Positions 8,457 through 16,047 of a stretch of DNA of 38,863 nucleotides are shown here, piece after piece. Made by a program: the position numbers and the translations under genes. Within the stretch, counting starts at the first letter, position 1. Each line of letters begins with the position of its first letter. Under the pieces are notes generated by a model that made no database searches, was not told the origin of the DNA, and saw nothing but the letters and a program-made list of their open reading frames with translations. This DNA is from an uncultured Verrucomicrobiota bacterium (lineage in GTDB: Bacteria > Verrucomicrobiota > Verrucomicrobiia > Verrucomicrobiales > Verrucomicrobiaceae), in contig CAINXC010000190.1 in NCBI GenBank assembly GCA_903854655.1, forward strand, positions 1 to 38,863, read 5' to 3'.

Positions 8457-9329
8457 GTGAACTACCGCATTGTCCATCGCACCACCTACGAGTACAGCGA
8501 GCCCGTGACGGTTTCCCATCACGCGGCGCGCATGTCTCCGCGGGTCACCGCGCATCAGCGGAGCGGGGGCTTTCGGATGACAATCAAGCCCACGCCCGCC
8601 CTGCAGAGCACGCGCACGGATTATTTTGGCAACAGCGTGTGCGTGTTCAGCGTGCAGGGATTGCACAAGAAGCTGGAGGTCACCGTGCACAGCACGGTGG
8701 AGATCAACATTCCTCCGGCTCCAGACCTCATTTTGTCGCCCAGTTATGAGGAGGTGCGGAGGCTGTTCATGGAGCCTGTGTCGCCGACCTTGTGCGAACC
8801 CTGCCAGTTCGTGTTTGATTCCCTGCTGGTTCAGGCCAAGCCGGAGTACGCGGCGTATGCGCTCGCCAGCTTCAGCCCCGGCACCCCGGTGCTGCAAGGG
8901 GTGCGCGACCTCACGCATCGCATTTTCAAGGACTTCAAGTTCGATCCCAAAGCCACCACCGTGGCGACGCCACTGGAAGAGGTGTGGGCGCATAAACGCG
9001 GCGTGTGCCAGGACTTCGCCCACATGGCCATCGCCTGCCTGCGCAGCATCGGCCTGCCCGCCCGCTACGTGAGCGGCTACCTGCGCACCAAGCCGCCGCC
9101 GGGGAAGGTCCGGCTGGTGGGCGCGGACCAGAGCCACGCCTGGTTTTCCGCCTTCTGCCCGTCCGTGGGCTGGGTGGACTTCGATCCCACCAACGACTGC
9201 CAGCCGGCGGAGGAGCATCCTGTGGTGGCCTTTGGCCGCGACTTCAGCGATGTGAGCCCGCTCACCGGCATCCTGACCGGCGGTGGCAAGCACATGGTTC
9301 ACGTGGGGGTGGATGTGGAGGAGATTTAG
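8457..9329 (+). CDS. Transglutaminase-like cysteine peptidase, alpha-E cluster type
   Basis: Cytosolic protein of 290 residues with the bacterial transglutaminase N-terminal domain (NYRIVHRTTYEYSEPV at the start) and a transglutaminase-like core. The triad is complete: C184 in GVCQDFAHM, H227 in QSHAWF and D243 in DFDPTND. Families of this type more often act as peptidases or amidases than as protein cross-linkers. It ends the amidoligase cluster and is presumably a second cleaving or transferring enzyme beside the fused one. Start: GTG 8457 gives the family-typical N-terminus. An alternative TTG at 8412 overlaps the TGA of the previous gene and would add 15 unconserved residues while giving stop-start coupling. 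The gene ends six bases from the convergent mnmE stop. Confidence 0.92.
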   Translation: MNYRIVHRTTYEYSEPVTVSHHAARMSPRVTAHQRSGGFRMTIKPTPALQSTRTDYFGNSVCVFSVQGLHKKLEVTVHSTVEINIPPAPDLILSPSYEEVRRLFMEPVSPTLCEPCQFVFDSLLVQAKPEYAAYALASFSPGTPVLQGVRDLTHRIFKDFKFDPKATTVATPLEEVWAHKRGVCQDFAHMAIACLRSIGLPARYVSGYLRTKPPPGKVRLVGADQSHAWFSAFCPSVGWVDFDPTNDCQPAEEHPVVAFGRDFSDVSPLTGILTGGGKHMVHVGVDVEEI

Positions 9330-9335
9330 CTTCCT

Positions 9336-10688
9336 CTACTTCCCGATGCAGAAGGAGCGGAACACCTCGTCGAGGATCTCCTCGATGTCCACGCGGCCCA
9401 CCACATCGCCCAGGGCCTGAAGGGCTTCACGGGCTTCGATGGCGATGAACTCGGGGGCGTCGTTGCGCAGCAAGGATTCCCTGGTGGCGTCCAGGCTCGT
9501 TGCGACCCGCTCAAAGCATGACTTGTGACGGGCGTTGATGGCGACCGGGTGGTCCATCATCATGCTGGCGCTGCCGCGCAGGACGATGTCGCGAATGGCG
9601 GTGCGCAATCCTTCGACCCCTTCGCGGGTGACGCTGGAAACGCGCAATCCGTCGTCATTGCCCCAGGAAGGGTGCACGCCGAGATCGGCCTTGTTGAGCA
9701 CGAGCAGCCGGCGGCCAGGTTCGATGTCAGACTCGACGCGTCTCGTCTCCGCTCGCGGGCGGGTGCCGTCCACGACTTCGATCATGAGGTCGGCAAGCTC
9801 GATTTCGCGGCCGGTGCGCTTCATGCCGTGGCGCTCGATCTCGTCGCCACCCTCGCGCAGGCCGGCGGTGTCCACCAGGCGCAGGGGGATGCCGTGCACT
9901 TGCAGCATCTCCTCGATGGTGTCGCGCGTGGTGCCGGCATGGGGGCTGACGATGGCGCGCTCGAAGCCCAGCAGCATGTTGAGCAGGCTGGACTTGCCCA
10001 CATTGGGCTCGCCGCAGATCACGGTGCGGGCGCCGTTGCGCAGGATGCGCCCGTGCTCGGCGGTGGCGAGCATGCGGCGCACGCGGTCCCGCACCGCGTC
10101 GATGCGGGCGAGCATGGCGTCGCCGGTCTCCGGGCTGATGTCTTCCTCGGGAAAATCAATGAAGGCCTCGATGTGGGCGAGCACATGGATCAGTTCCTCG
10201 CGCATGTGCAGGGCCTCGCGGCCAATGCTGCCGTCGAGCTGTTCGTTCGCAGCGCGCACCGCAAGCGTGCTCTGTGCATGGATGAGGTCCATCACCGCTT
10301 CGGCCTGGGTGAGGTCCATCTTGCCGTTCAAGTAGGCGCGCTGGGTGAATTCGCCCGGCTCGGCCGCCCGTGCGCCGGCGGCGAGCAGAAGTTCCAGCAC
10401 CCGCTGGGTTACCAGCAAACCGCCGTGGCAATGGAATTCCACCACGTCCTCGCCCGTGTAGCTCGCCGGGCCTCGAAAGAGCATGACCATCGCGTGGTCA
10501 ATGACGTGGCCTTCCCTGTCTTGCAGGTCCGCGAGGTGTGCTTGCCTGGGCATCAAGTCCGCCACAGGCTTCTTTGCCTTCGCGACCTGCGCCGCCACGC
10601 TCAGCGCCTGCGGACCGGACACCCGCAGTACGCTGATCGCCGCCTCGCCCAGCGCGGTGGAGATGGCGGCAATGGTGTCGTCGAGCAT
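9336..10688 (-). CDS. mnmE: tRNA uridine-5-carboxymethylaminomethyl(34) synthesis GTPase MnmE
   Basis: MnmE with MnmG places the (carboxymethyl)aminomethyl group on C5 of the wobble uridine in certain tRNAs. The 450-residue protein has all parts in order: N-terminal formyl-THF-binding domain (~1-120), helical domain, and an inserted G domain with P-loop GEPNVGKS at 226-233, the GTTRDT switch, DTAG and NKAD. It ends in the essential FCIGK tail, whose cysteine is needed for activity. It lies 19 bases after hisC on the same strand, so the two are probably co-transcribed. The mnmG partner is not in this window. Length and motifs are wholly ordinary. Confidence 0.97.
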   Translation of the reverse strand: MLDDTIAAISTALGEAAISVLRVSGPQALSVAAQVAKAKKPVADLMPRQAHLADLQDREGHVIDHAMVMLFRGPASYTGEDVVEFHCHGGLLVTQRVLELLLAAGARAAEPGEFTQRAYLNGKMDLTQAEAVMDLIHAQSTLAVRAANEQLDGSIGREALHMREELIHVLAHIEAFIDFPEEDISPETGDAMLARIDAVRDRVRRMLATAEHGRILRNGARTVICGEPNVGKSSLLNMLLGFERAIVSPHAGTTRDTIEEMLQVHGIPLRLVDTAGLREGGDEIERHGMKRTGREIELADLMIEVVDGTRPRAETRRVESDIEPGRRLLVLNKADLGVHPSWGNDDGLRVSSVTREGVEGLRTAIRDIVLRGSASMMMDHPVAINARHKSCFERVATSLDATRESLLRNDAPEFIAIEAREALQALGDVVGRVDIEEILDEVFRSFCIGK

Positions 10689-10707
10689 AGTGCGGGAGAT
10701 ACCGGAA

Positions 10708-11805
10708 TCAGCGTCCTAGCACTTCCTTGAGCACCTCGATGCAGCGCTCGTTCTGCGGCATGGTGCCGACGGAGATGCGGACCCATTCGGGCAGCTTGTA
10801 GGCGGCCATGGCGCGGACGATCACGCCCTTGTCCATCATGTCCTTGAAGACCTTGTTGCCGTCGCCCACCTTGACCAGCACGAAGTTGGCGTAGCTGGGG
10901 ATGTATTCGAGGCCGAGCTTGCCGAATTCGCTCTGCAGGTAGGCGCGCCCTTCATCGGTGATGCGCTTGGTTTTGGCCTGGTGCTCGTCATCTAGGATGC
11001 CGGCGAGGGCGCCGGCCTGGGCCATGGAGTTGATGTTGAAGGGCTGCCGGGTGCGTTGCAGCACCTCGATCAGTTCCTTGCTGGCGAGCCCGTAGCCGAT
11101 GCGCAGGCCGGCGAGGCCCTGGATCTTCGAGAAGGTGCGCAGGACGACCACGTTGCGGCCCTCCCGCACGTACTTCAGCGTGTCGGGAGGGTTGTCGAGA
11201 AACTCATGGTAGGCCTCGTCGAACACCACGATCACATGCTCCGGCACCTTGGCCATGAAGCGGTCGATCTGCTCCTGGGTGACCAGGGTGCCGGTGGGAT
11301 TGTTCGGATTGGCGATGAAGATTTCCTTGGTGCGCGGGGTGACGGCGGCGGCCATGGCGTCCAGATCGTGGACGTAGCCGGGATCGGGCACCTCGATGGT
11401 GCTGGCGCCGAAGACCTTGGCCATGAGCTTGTACACCAGGAAGGCGTGATCGGCGGTGATGACGTTGTCGCCCTCCTTGAGGAAGGCGTGGCCGATGAAC
11501 TCGATCACTTCATTGCTGCCGCAGCCGAGGATGACGTTGCCCATCTCTAGGCCGAACTTGGCGGCGATGGCGTTGCGCAGCTTGTAGCTGCCGCCGTCGG
11601 GATAAATATGGACTTCGGCGCAGGCGTCGCGCATGGCGGCCTGGGCCTTGGGCGAGGGGCCCAGGGGGTTTTCGTTCGAGGCGAGCTTGATGATGTCCTC
11701 GGGCTTGAGCCCGCGCTCGCGGGCGACCTCATCAATCGGCTTCCCGGGTTCGTAGGCGACAAGGTCTTTGAGTTGCTGGTTGGCGTAGTCCCAGATGTTC
11801 GGCAT
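10708..11805 (-). CDS. hisC: Histidinol-phosphate aminotransferase
   Basis: Class I/II PLP aminotransferase of 365 residues that forms L-histidinol phosphate from imidazole acetol phosphate in histidine biosynthesis. Seen: LASNENPLGPSPKA (41-54), the FIANPNNPTGT block (173-183), VVFDEAYHEF (203-212), and TFSKIQGLAGLRIGYG with the PLP lysine at K227. The closing phosphate-binding arginine region (LPEWVRISVGTMPQNERC) is also present. No other his genes lie nearby, so the pathway is dispersed. It is divergent from the DUF1624 gene (66 bases) and upstream of mnmE. HisC-like enzymes can also transaminate aromatic amino acids, so the exact substrate rests on family similarity. Confidence 0.94.
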   Translation of the reverse strand: MPNIWDYANQQLKDLVAYEPGKPIDEVARERGLKPEDIIKLASNENPLGPSPKAQAAMRDACAEVHIYPDGGSYKLRNAIAAKFGLEMGNVILGCGSNEVIEFIGHAFLKEGDNVITADHAFLVYKLMAKVFGASTIEVPDPGYVHDLDAMAAAVTPRTKEIFIANPNNPTGTLVTQEQIDRFMAKVPEHVIVVFDEAYHEFLDNPPDTLKYVREGRNVVVLRTFSKIQGLAGLRIGYGLASKELIEVLQRTRQPFNINSMAQAGALAGILDDEHQAKTKRITDEGRAYLQSEFGKLGLEYIPSYANFVLVKVGDGNKVFKDMMDKGVIVRAMAAYKLPEWVRISVGTMPQNERCIEVLKEVLGR

Positions 11806-11871
11806 AGGGTCGTTTCATCGCGTGGAGCGTCGCGGTTTGCAACTGCCAGCTTCCCCGATAGCTTGGGAGGA

Positions 11872-12879
11872 ATGGGCAACGACCGCGCGCGCTATGAATG
11901 GATTGACCTGCTGCGGGGCATCGCCGTGGTGGGAATGATCTGGACGCACGCGGCGAACACCTTTCTGGCGGCTGCGATGCAGAACACCCAGGGCTATCGG
12001 GAGCTGAGTTTCTATCATGGGCTGGTGGCCCCCATTTTTTTCTGGGTCGCCGGATACATGCGGGGCTTGTCTGCGGCCAGACCCGGGCCGCGCAAGCCCG
12101 CCTGGCCGACGGTGAAGCGGCTTCTCCAGATCCTGGCCATCGGGTATCTGCTGCACCCGCCCTGGGTGCCCTTGATGAGGGGCGACTTCAGCGCCCCGGT
12201 GCTGCGCGTCCTCTTTCAGTGCGATGTCCTGCACTGCCTGGCGCTGTCCTGCCTGCTGCTGCTCGTCTTGGAGCGTGGACTGCCACGGGCCGTGGTGGCG
12301 GCTGCAGCAGCGGTCCTGGGGCTTGTTGTCGTGCTGCTGACGCCTTCCATGGAGGCGGCGACGAGCGGTTTCATTCCGCTCGATGCGCTTTTGTCGAAGC
12401 AGCACGGCTCGCTTTTTCCGCTTTTCCCGTGGGTGGGGTTTGCCTGTGCAGGTTTTGTGGTGGGCAGCACGGCGTCGGCCTCCTGGTGGCTCTGCGCCGT
12501 GTCCGCCATCGCTGCCTTTGGCCTGCCCTGGGTGCCCGGCCATTCCAGCACCTTTTCGTTCTTCTTCGAGCGCCTGGGCTGGGTGACGATGATCGCGGTT
12601 TTGGTGATGAAGGGCTGCTCTGCGCTGCTGCTGCGAGGCTTGTGCCTGCCCCAATGGCTGCTGCTGGCGGGGAGGAATTCACTATGCGTCTATGTCGCAC
12701 ACTTGATCATGATCTACGCCATGCCCTGGTGGCGGGGCATGCCCCTGGACCGCCTGCTGGGGGCGACGCAGCCGCCGCTCATGGTGCTGGCGATTTTCGT
12801 CGCCTTGCTGCTGGGGTCTCTGCTGGCCGCCTGGTGCAGTGAGCGGATTTCTCAGGCCAGGCCCAGATCCTCGACCTGA
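11872..12879 (+). CDS. DUF1624 / heparan-alpha-glucosaminide N-acetyltransferase-like membrane protein
   Basis: Integral membrane protein of 335 residues with about nine or ten hydrophobic helices. It opens with YEWIDLLRGIAVVGMIWTHA, the signature first helix of the DUF1624/YeiB/acyltransferase-3-like superfamily, and ends with GRNSLCVYVAHLIMIYAMPWW, the usual last conserved block. Such proteins move acyl groups across or within the membrane, often onto sugars; the acceptor here is unknown. The reading frame is open upstream to 11608, but that part overlaps hisC antisense and is not coding. ATG 11872 follows a GGGAGG that lies unusually close (one base), so initiation might be weak. The last 28 bases overlap the convergent zincin gene. 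Confidence 0.83.
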   Translation: MGNDRARYEWIDLLRGIAVVGMIWTHAANTFLAAAMQNTQGYRELSFYHGLVAPIFFWVAGYMRGLSAARPGPRKPAWPTVKRLLQILAIGYLLHPPWVPLMRGDFSAPVLRVLFQCDVLHCLALSCLLLLVLERGLPRAVVAAAAAVLGLVVVLLTPSMEAATSGFIPLDALLSKQHGSLFPLFPWVGFACAGFVVGSTASASWWLCAVSAIAAFGLPWVPGHSSTFSFFFERLGWVTMIAVLVMKGCSALLLRGLCLPQWLLLAGRNSLCVYVAHLIMIYAMPWWRGMPLDRLLGATQPPLMVLAIFVALLLGSLLAAWCSERISQARPRSST

Positions 12880-13229
12880 TCCTCGTCCAGGCCGAGGTAG
12901 TGACCCAGCTCGTGCAGCAGGGTGGTCTTCACCTCCTCGCGGAAAATGGCCATGTCTTCCTCCGCGAAATCCCACAGGTTGTCGACAAACAGGCGGATGC
13001 GCGGGAGATCATCGGGGGTGAGAGGCTCGCCATCCAGACGGCTGCATCCTTCGAAAAGGCCGAGCAGCTCCTCGTCCAGGTCGTCCTCGTCGCTGGTGGC
13101 CATCTCGCAAAGTTCGATGGCGCAAGGCTGTGCCGCTTCCCGCAGGTTGGCTGGCAGGCGGCGCATCGTCTCTTCGATGACCTGCCGGGCGGCCAGAGTT
13201 TGCCGGGAAATGCGCCGGGGAGCCTTCAT
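12852..13229 (-). CDS. Zincin-like metallopeptidase family protein (PF06262/DUF1025 type)
   Basis: Small acidic cytosolic protein of 125 residues with a HELGH zinc motif at 106-110 in LLHELGHYLGLDED, the arrangement of the minimal zincin family PF06262. The region before it (LTPDDLPRIRLFVDNLWDFA) also fits that family. Activity and substrate are unknown for most members. Its ATG is one base past the stop of the thioesterase gene at 13231, so the pair is translationally close and surely one transcript. Its 3-prime end overlaps the DUF1624 gene convergently by 28 bases, so the two mRNAs could pair at their ends. The frame is open upstream into the thioesterase region, but ATG 13229 gives the full family domain. 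Confidence 0.87.
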   Translation of the reverse strand: MKAPRRISRQTLAARQVIEETMRRLPANLREAAQPCAIELCEMATSDEDDLDEELLGLFEGCSRLDGEPLTPDDLPRIRLFVDNLWDFAEEDMAIFREEVKTTLLHELGHYLGLDEDQVEDLGLA

Positions 13230-13230
13230 G

Positions 13231-13671
13231 TCACGCGGAGTCGCGAGCCCGCTTGATGGCGAGATGCGCGTATTTTTCCGTCCATTCCGCCGGAAGACGG
13301 CAGGGCTTGCCCTGCGGCATTTGCACCAGCGCCAGGCTCTGGCGGCAGGTGACCAGGAGCGCGTTGTCAGAGGCGCGGTACATCTCAAAGGCGCACCAGA
13401 AACGGACACGCTCAACGCTGTCGAGCCAGCCTTTGATGACCAGTTCGTCGGCCAGCACGGCGGGCTTGCGGTAGTCAATTTCGGTGCGCGTCACCACCGG
13501 ATAGAGCTGCGTATGGGCCATCTCGCGCAGGGCCATGCCGAGCTTGGCCGCGAGCCGCGTGCGGCAGGTTTCAATCATGCGCAGGTAGGCGATGTTGTGG
13601 ACCACGCCGCCGCAGTCAGTGTCGAAGAACATGACCTCTTCGTGGGTTTCAATGGTGGGGGTCTCGGACAT
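13231..13671 (-). CDS. Acyl-CoA thioesterase, 4HBT/YbgC-like hotdog family
   Basis: Hotdog-fold thioesterase of 146 residues from ATG 13671; a longer form from ATG 13710 would add 13 residues. The signature MFFDTDCGGVVHNIAY (14-29) contains the DTD (17-19) and downstream HN of the 4-hydroxybenzoyl-CoA thioesterase/YbgC class. The rest is typical (YRKPAVLADELVIKGW and FEMYRASDNALLVTC). YbgC-like enzymes hydrolyse acyl-CoA or acyl-ACP; in Proteobacteria ybgC sits beside tol-pal, which is not the case here. It is the first gene of a two-gene unit with the zincin and is divergent from the methyltransferase gene. The region between the two starts is only 48 bases and must hold both promoters. Confidence 0.88.
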   Translation of the reverse strand: MSETPTIETHEEVMFFDTDCGGVVHNIAYLRMIETCRTRLAAKLGMALREMAHTQLYPVVTRTEIDYRKPAVLADELVIKGWLDSVERVRFWCAFEMYRASDNALLVTCRQSLALVQMPQGKPCRLPAEWTEKYAHLAIKRARDSA

Positions 13672-13719
13672 GGCCAACTGGTGGATTGTGATTCGCGACA
13701 ATGCATCCACAATCCGCGC

Positions 13720-14499
13720 ATGGAAAGAGACTGGTATGACACGCCCCTGTACTATGACATCATCTTTGATGCGGACACGCCGAAGGACGGCACCTTTCTC
13801 GAGGCCGCGTATCAGCGCTACAGCATCGGCAGGGGCTCCAGGCGCCTTCTGGAACCGGCGTGCGGCAGCGGACGGCTGGTCTCTGAAATGACATGGAGAG
13901 GCTGGAAGGTGTCGGGTTTCGACCTGAGCCAGCCCATGCTCGACTACGCAGCGAAGCGGCTGTCAGAGCAGCACCTGAAGGCCCGTCTCTGGCAGGACCG
14001 CATGGAAAGCTTCACCCTGCCCAAGCCTCAGTCGTTTGACCTTGCCCACTGCCTGGTGAGCACCTTCAAATACCTGCTCAGCGAAGCCCATGCGGCGGCC
14101 CATTTGAACCTGGTGGCGGAAGCCCTGCGCCCCGGCGGCGTGTATGTGCTGGGCCTTCACCTTTGCGATTACACGCGCACCACCTGCGAGCATGAGCGCT
14201 GGGTGGGGGAGCGCAACGGGGTCCGTGTGGTGTGCAACACCCGTGACTGGCCCGCCGACAAGACCACCCGCCTGGAAGCTGTGCGCACCCGCTTGCGCAT
14301 CACGCGCGATGGCACCGAGCACGTGCAGGAGACGCACTGGCAGTTCCGCACCTACAGCGCCTCGCAAATAAAGTCGCTTCTCCGGAAGGCCCCCGCCTTT
14401 GAACTGGTGGCCTGCCACGATTTCACGCACGACATCACCAGCCGGCGGGAGCTGGATGACAGCTACCCGGACATTGTGCTGGTGCTTCGGAGGCGCTAG
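13720..14499 (+). CDS. Class I SAM-dependent methyltransferase
   Basis: Cytosolic protein of 259 residues with a Rossmann methyltransferase core. Motif I is LLEPACGSGRLVSEM at about 43-57, followed by VSGFDLSQPML (motif II region), SFDLAHCLVSTF (motif III) and ALRPGGVYVLGLHL (motif IV/V). The C-terminal part (from ~150) is rich in charged residues. The substrate is unknown; similarity is to the generic Methyltransf_25 group. The frame is open far upstream (to 12922), but that part is antisense to the thioesterase and zincin genes. The start was set at ATG 13720 because MERDWYDTPLYYD is the typical opening of this family. Its stop shares the palindrome CTAG (14496-14499) with the stop of the convergent thiS. 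Confidence 0.86.
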   Translation: MERDWYDTPLYYDIIFDADTPKDGTFLEAAYQRYSIGRGSRRLLEPACGSGRLVSEMTWRGWKVSGFDLSQPMLDYAAKRLSEQHLKARLWQDRMESFTLPKPQSFDLAHCLVSTFKYLLSEAHAAAHLNLVAEALRPGGVYVLGLHLCDYTRTTCEHERWVGERNGVRVVCNTRDWPADKTTRLEAVRTRLRITRDGTEHVQETHWQFRTYSASQIKSLLRKAPAFELVACHDFTHDITSRRELDDSYPDIVLVLRRR

Positions 14500-14696
14500 C
14501 CGCCGGCCGTGATCTGCACGACTTCGATCACGTCGCCATCGCTGAGAGTCACGCTGGCATGCTCGCGAGGCAGCAGTGCCTGGCGGTTCTTCTCCACCAC
14601 CACCGGGCGGTCCTTGAATCCGATGCCCGCCAGCAGATCAAGAACCGTCGCAGGGGCGGGAACTGTGTGTGGTTGTCCGTTAAGGGTAATTGTCAT
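14496..14696 (-). CDS. thiS: Sulfur carrier protein ThiS
   Basis: ThiS is the ubiquitin-fold sulfur carrier for thiamine thiazole synthesis; its C-terminal Gly-Gly is adenylated by ThiF and thiolated, then donates sulfur to ThiG. The 66-residue protein begins MTITLNGQPHTV and ends EVVQITAGG, with the required terminal GG. An upstream in-frame ATG at 14726 would add ten residues not expected for the family, so ATG 14696 is preferred. No thiG, thiF or thiE is near, so the gene is isolated from its pathway. It could be a related carrier such as a CysO- or MoaD-like protein, but length and wording fit ThiS best. No Shine-Dalgarno is visible. Confidence 0.9.
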   Translation of the reverse strand: MTITLNGQPHTVPAPATVLDLLAGIGFKDRPVVVEKNRQALLPREHASVTLSDGDVIEVVQITAGG

Positions 14697-14735
14697 GAAA
14701 GGTGGAGTGCGACCGCAAGGGAGCATCTCCAGGTT

Positions 14736-15995
14736 TCATTGGAAAGGCGAAAAGCCGGTGGATTTCAACCTTGCTTCAAGCGCCGTCACCTCTGTGGCGA
14801 CGGTTCTGCCTTTGCTGTTTGCTTCGCTTGACCGGGCCTCGTCATACGTCGCAGTGAGAATGCAGGTGCCTGCCGATCCAAAATCCCTGCTCGCACCATC
14901 GAAGGGCAGATCTTGCGCGCTGTCGGCTGAAATCGCATAACCATAGAGCGAGCTGGCGAAATAGACTGTGCCGCTCGCCGCTGGCGTGTTGATCTGCATG
15001 GCCTTGTACGCATCCCCCAGGCCAAAGAAAGTGGTTCTTGAAACTGTGCCGGTGGCTGCAGCGTAAAGCACACCCTTGCGACCCTGATCCGAGGTTGCCA
15101 CAAACAGCGACCCAAACCCAGGATACTCCTGATAAACGTCTTTGCCATTGAGCTTTGAATCGAGGATCAGGGTGCCGGGGTCGGTGGTGGCGGCATAGGA
15201 GATGTAGTATCCACCCAAAGGCTGCCGGTAGTTCACGGAGTCACCGGTCTTGCTGAAATGCAACTGGTACACCAACACGTCGCCTGCGCCCACGCTGCTG
15301 GTCGCAGGAGTGAGAATCGTGCCGGTTCCTGTCCCGCTCGTGGGTGTGTTTTGCGTGGCCAGGACGAACCCCTGGGAGGTCAGCCGTGCTTGGATCGCTG
15401 TCACGGTGGACGCCACCGACAACGAGCCCTCTGTTGCAGTGTTGGTGTCCGCGTCGTCGTACGTGACGGAAATCACGCTGGATCCCGCCACGCCCTGATC
15501 CACCCCGGCCGCCCCTTGGAAAAGCTGGTCAGCCTGCGGGTCCGCAGAAATCGAATAGCCTTTCAGGGAGGCCGCATAGTAGATCTGGCCGGAGAAGGCA
15601 CCGGAATTGCTCTGCAGGGTGTCTTGCGCATCACCCATGGCGAAAAAGGCTGTCGTTGAGATGTCACTGGTTGAAGTGCAGGTGAGGACGGCCTTTCGCT
15701 GCGAACCATCCAGCGCTACGAACAGCTCCCCGAAGTTTGCAAACACATACAGGTTGTTGGTGCCGCCTGAGGACTTGGTCAGCAGCAATGACCCCGTTCC
15801 ACCGGCGGCGGGAGCCACGTAGTAACCAGAATTGTAAGGCGAGTAGTTGATGCTGTCGCTGGAGGACGAATCAAACGAGATCTCGTAAACAATGGTCGGG
15901 CCGCCGGAGGCGACCAATGTTTGTGAGTGCAGCCTGGAGCCGGGAATGGCGGATGCTGCAAGAAGGAGCAGGCAGAGCAGGGGCCGGAAATTCAT
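14736..15995 (-). CDS. Secreted protein with two tandem copies of an unrecognised domain
   Basis: No known family recognised. The 419-residue protein begins with a clear signal peptide (MNFRPLLCLLLLAASAIPGS, cleavage near residue 25). The mature part consists of two related units of about 180 residues, ~35-215 and ~230-415. They share, in order: VYEISFDS / VYQLHFSK; DSINYSPYNSGYYV / DSVNYRQPLGGYYI; FGELFVALDGSQRKAVL / FGSLFVATSDQGRKGVL; TTAFFAMGDA / RTTFFGLGDA; GQIYYAASLKGYSISAD / GTVYFASSLYGYAISAD; ISVTYDDADT / LTATYDEARS; and a closing helix VTAIQARLTSQGF / VTALEARLKSTGF. Composition is Ser/Thr/Gly-rich and beta-like, with a single cysteine in the mature first unit. It lies between thiS and the DUF1549 gene, all on the minus strand, with no evident functional link. 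Confidence 0.8.
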   Translation of the reverse strand: MNFRPLLCLLLLAASAIPGSRLHSQTLVASGGPTIVYEISFDSSSSDSINYSPYNSGYYVAPAAGGTGSLLLTKSSGGTNNLYVFANFGELFVALDGSQRKAVLTCTSTSDISTTAFFAMGDAQDTLQSNSGAFSGQIYYAASLKGYSISADPQADQLFQGAAGVDQGVAGSSVISVTYDDADTNTATEGSLSVASTVTAIQARLTSQGFVLATQNTPTSGTGTGTILTPATSSVGAGDVLVYQLHFSKTGDSVNYRQPLGGYYISYAATTDPGTLILDSKLNGKDVYQEYPGFGSLFVATSDQGRKGVLYAAATGTVSRTTFFGLGDAYKAMQINTPAASGTVYFASSLYGYAISADSAQDLPFDGASRDFGSAGTCILTATYDEARSSEANSKGRTVATEVTALEARLKSTGFSPFQ

Positions 15996-16047
15996 AAAGA
16001 CTAAACGCCTCGGACATCGAGAATTTGCAGAAAGCAGCAGCCGGTTC

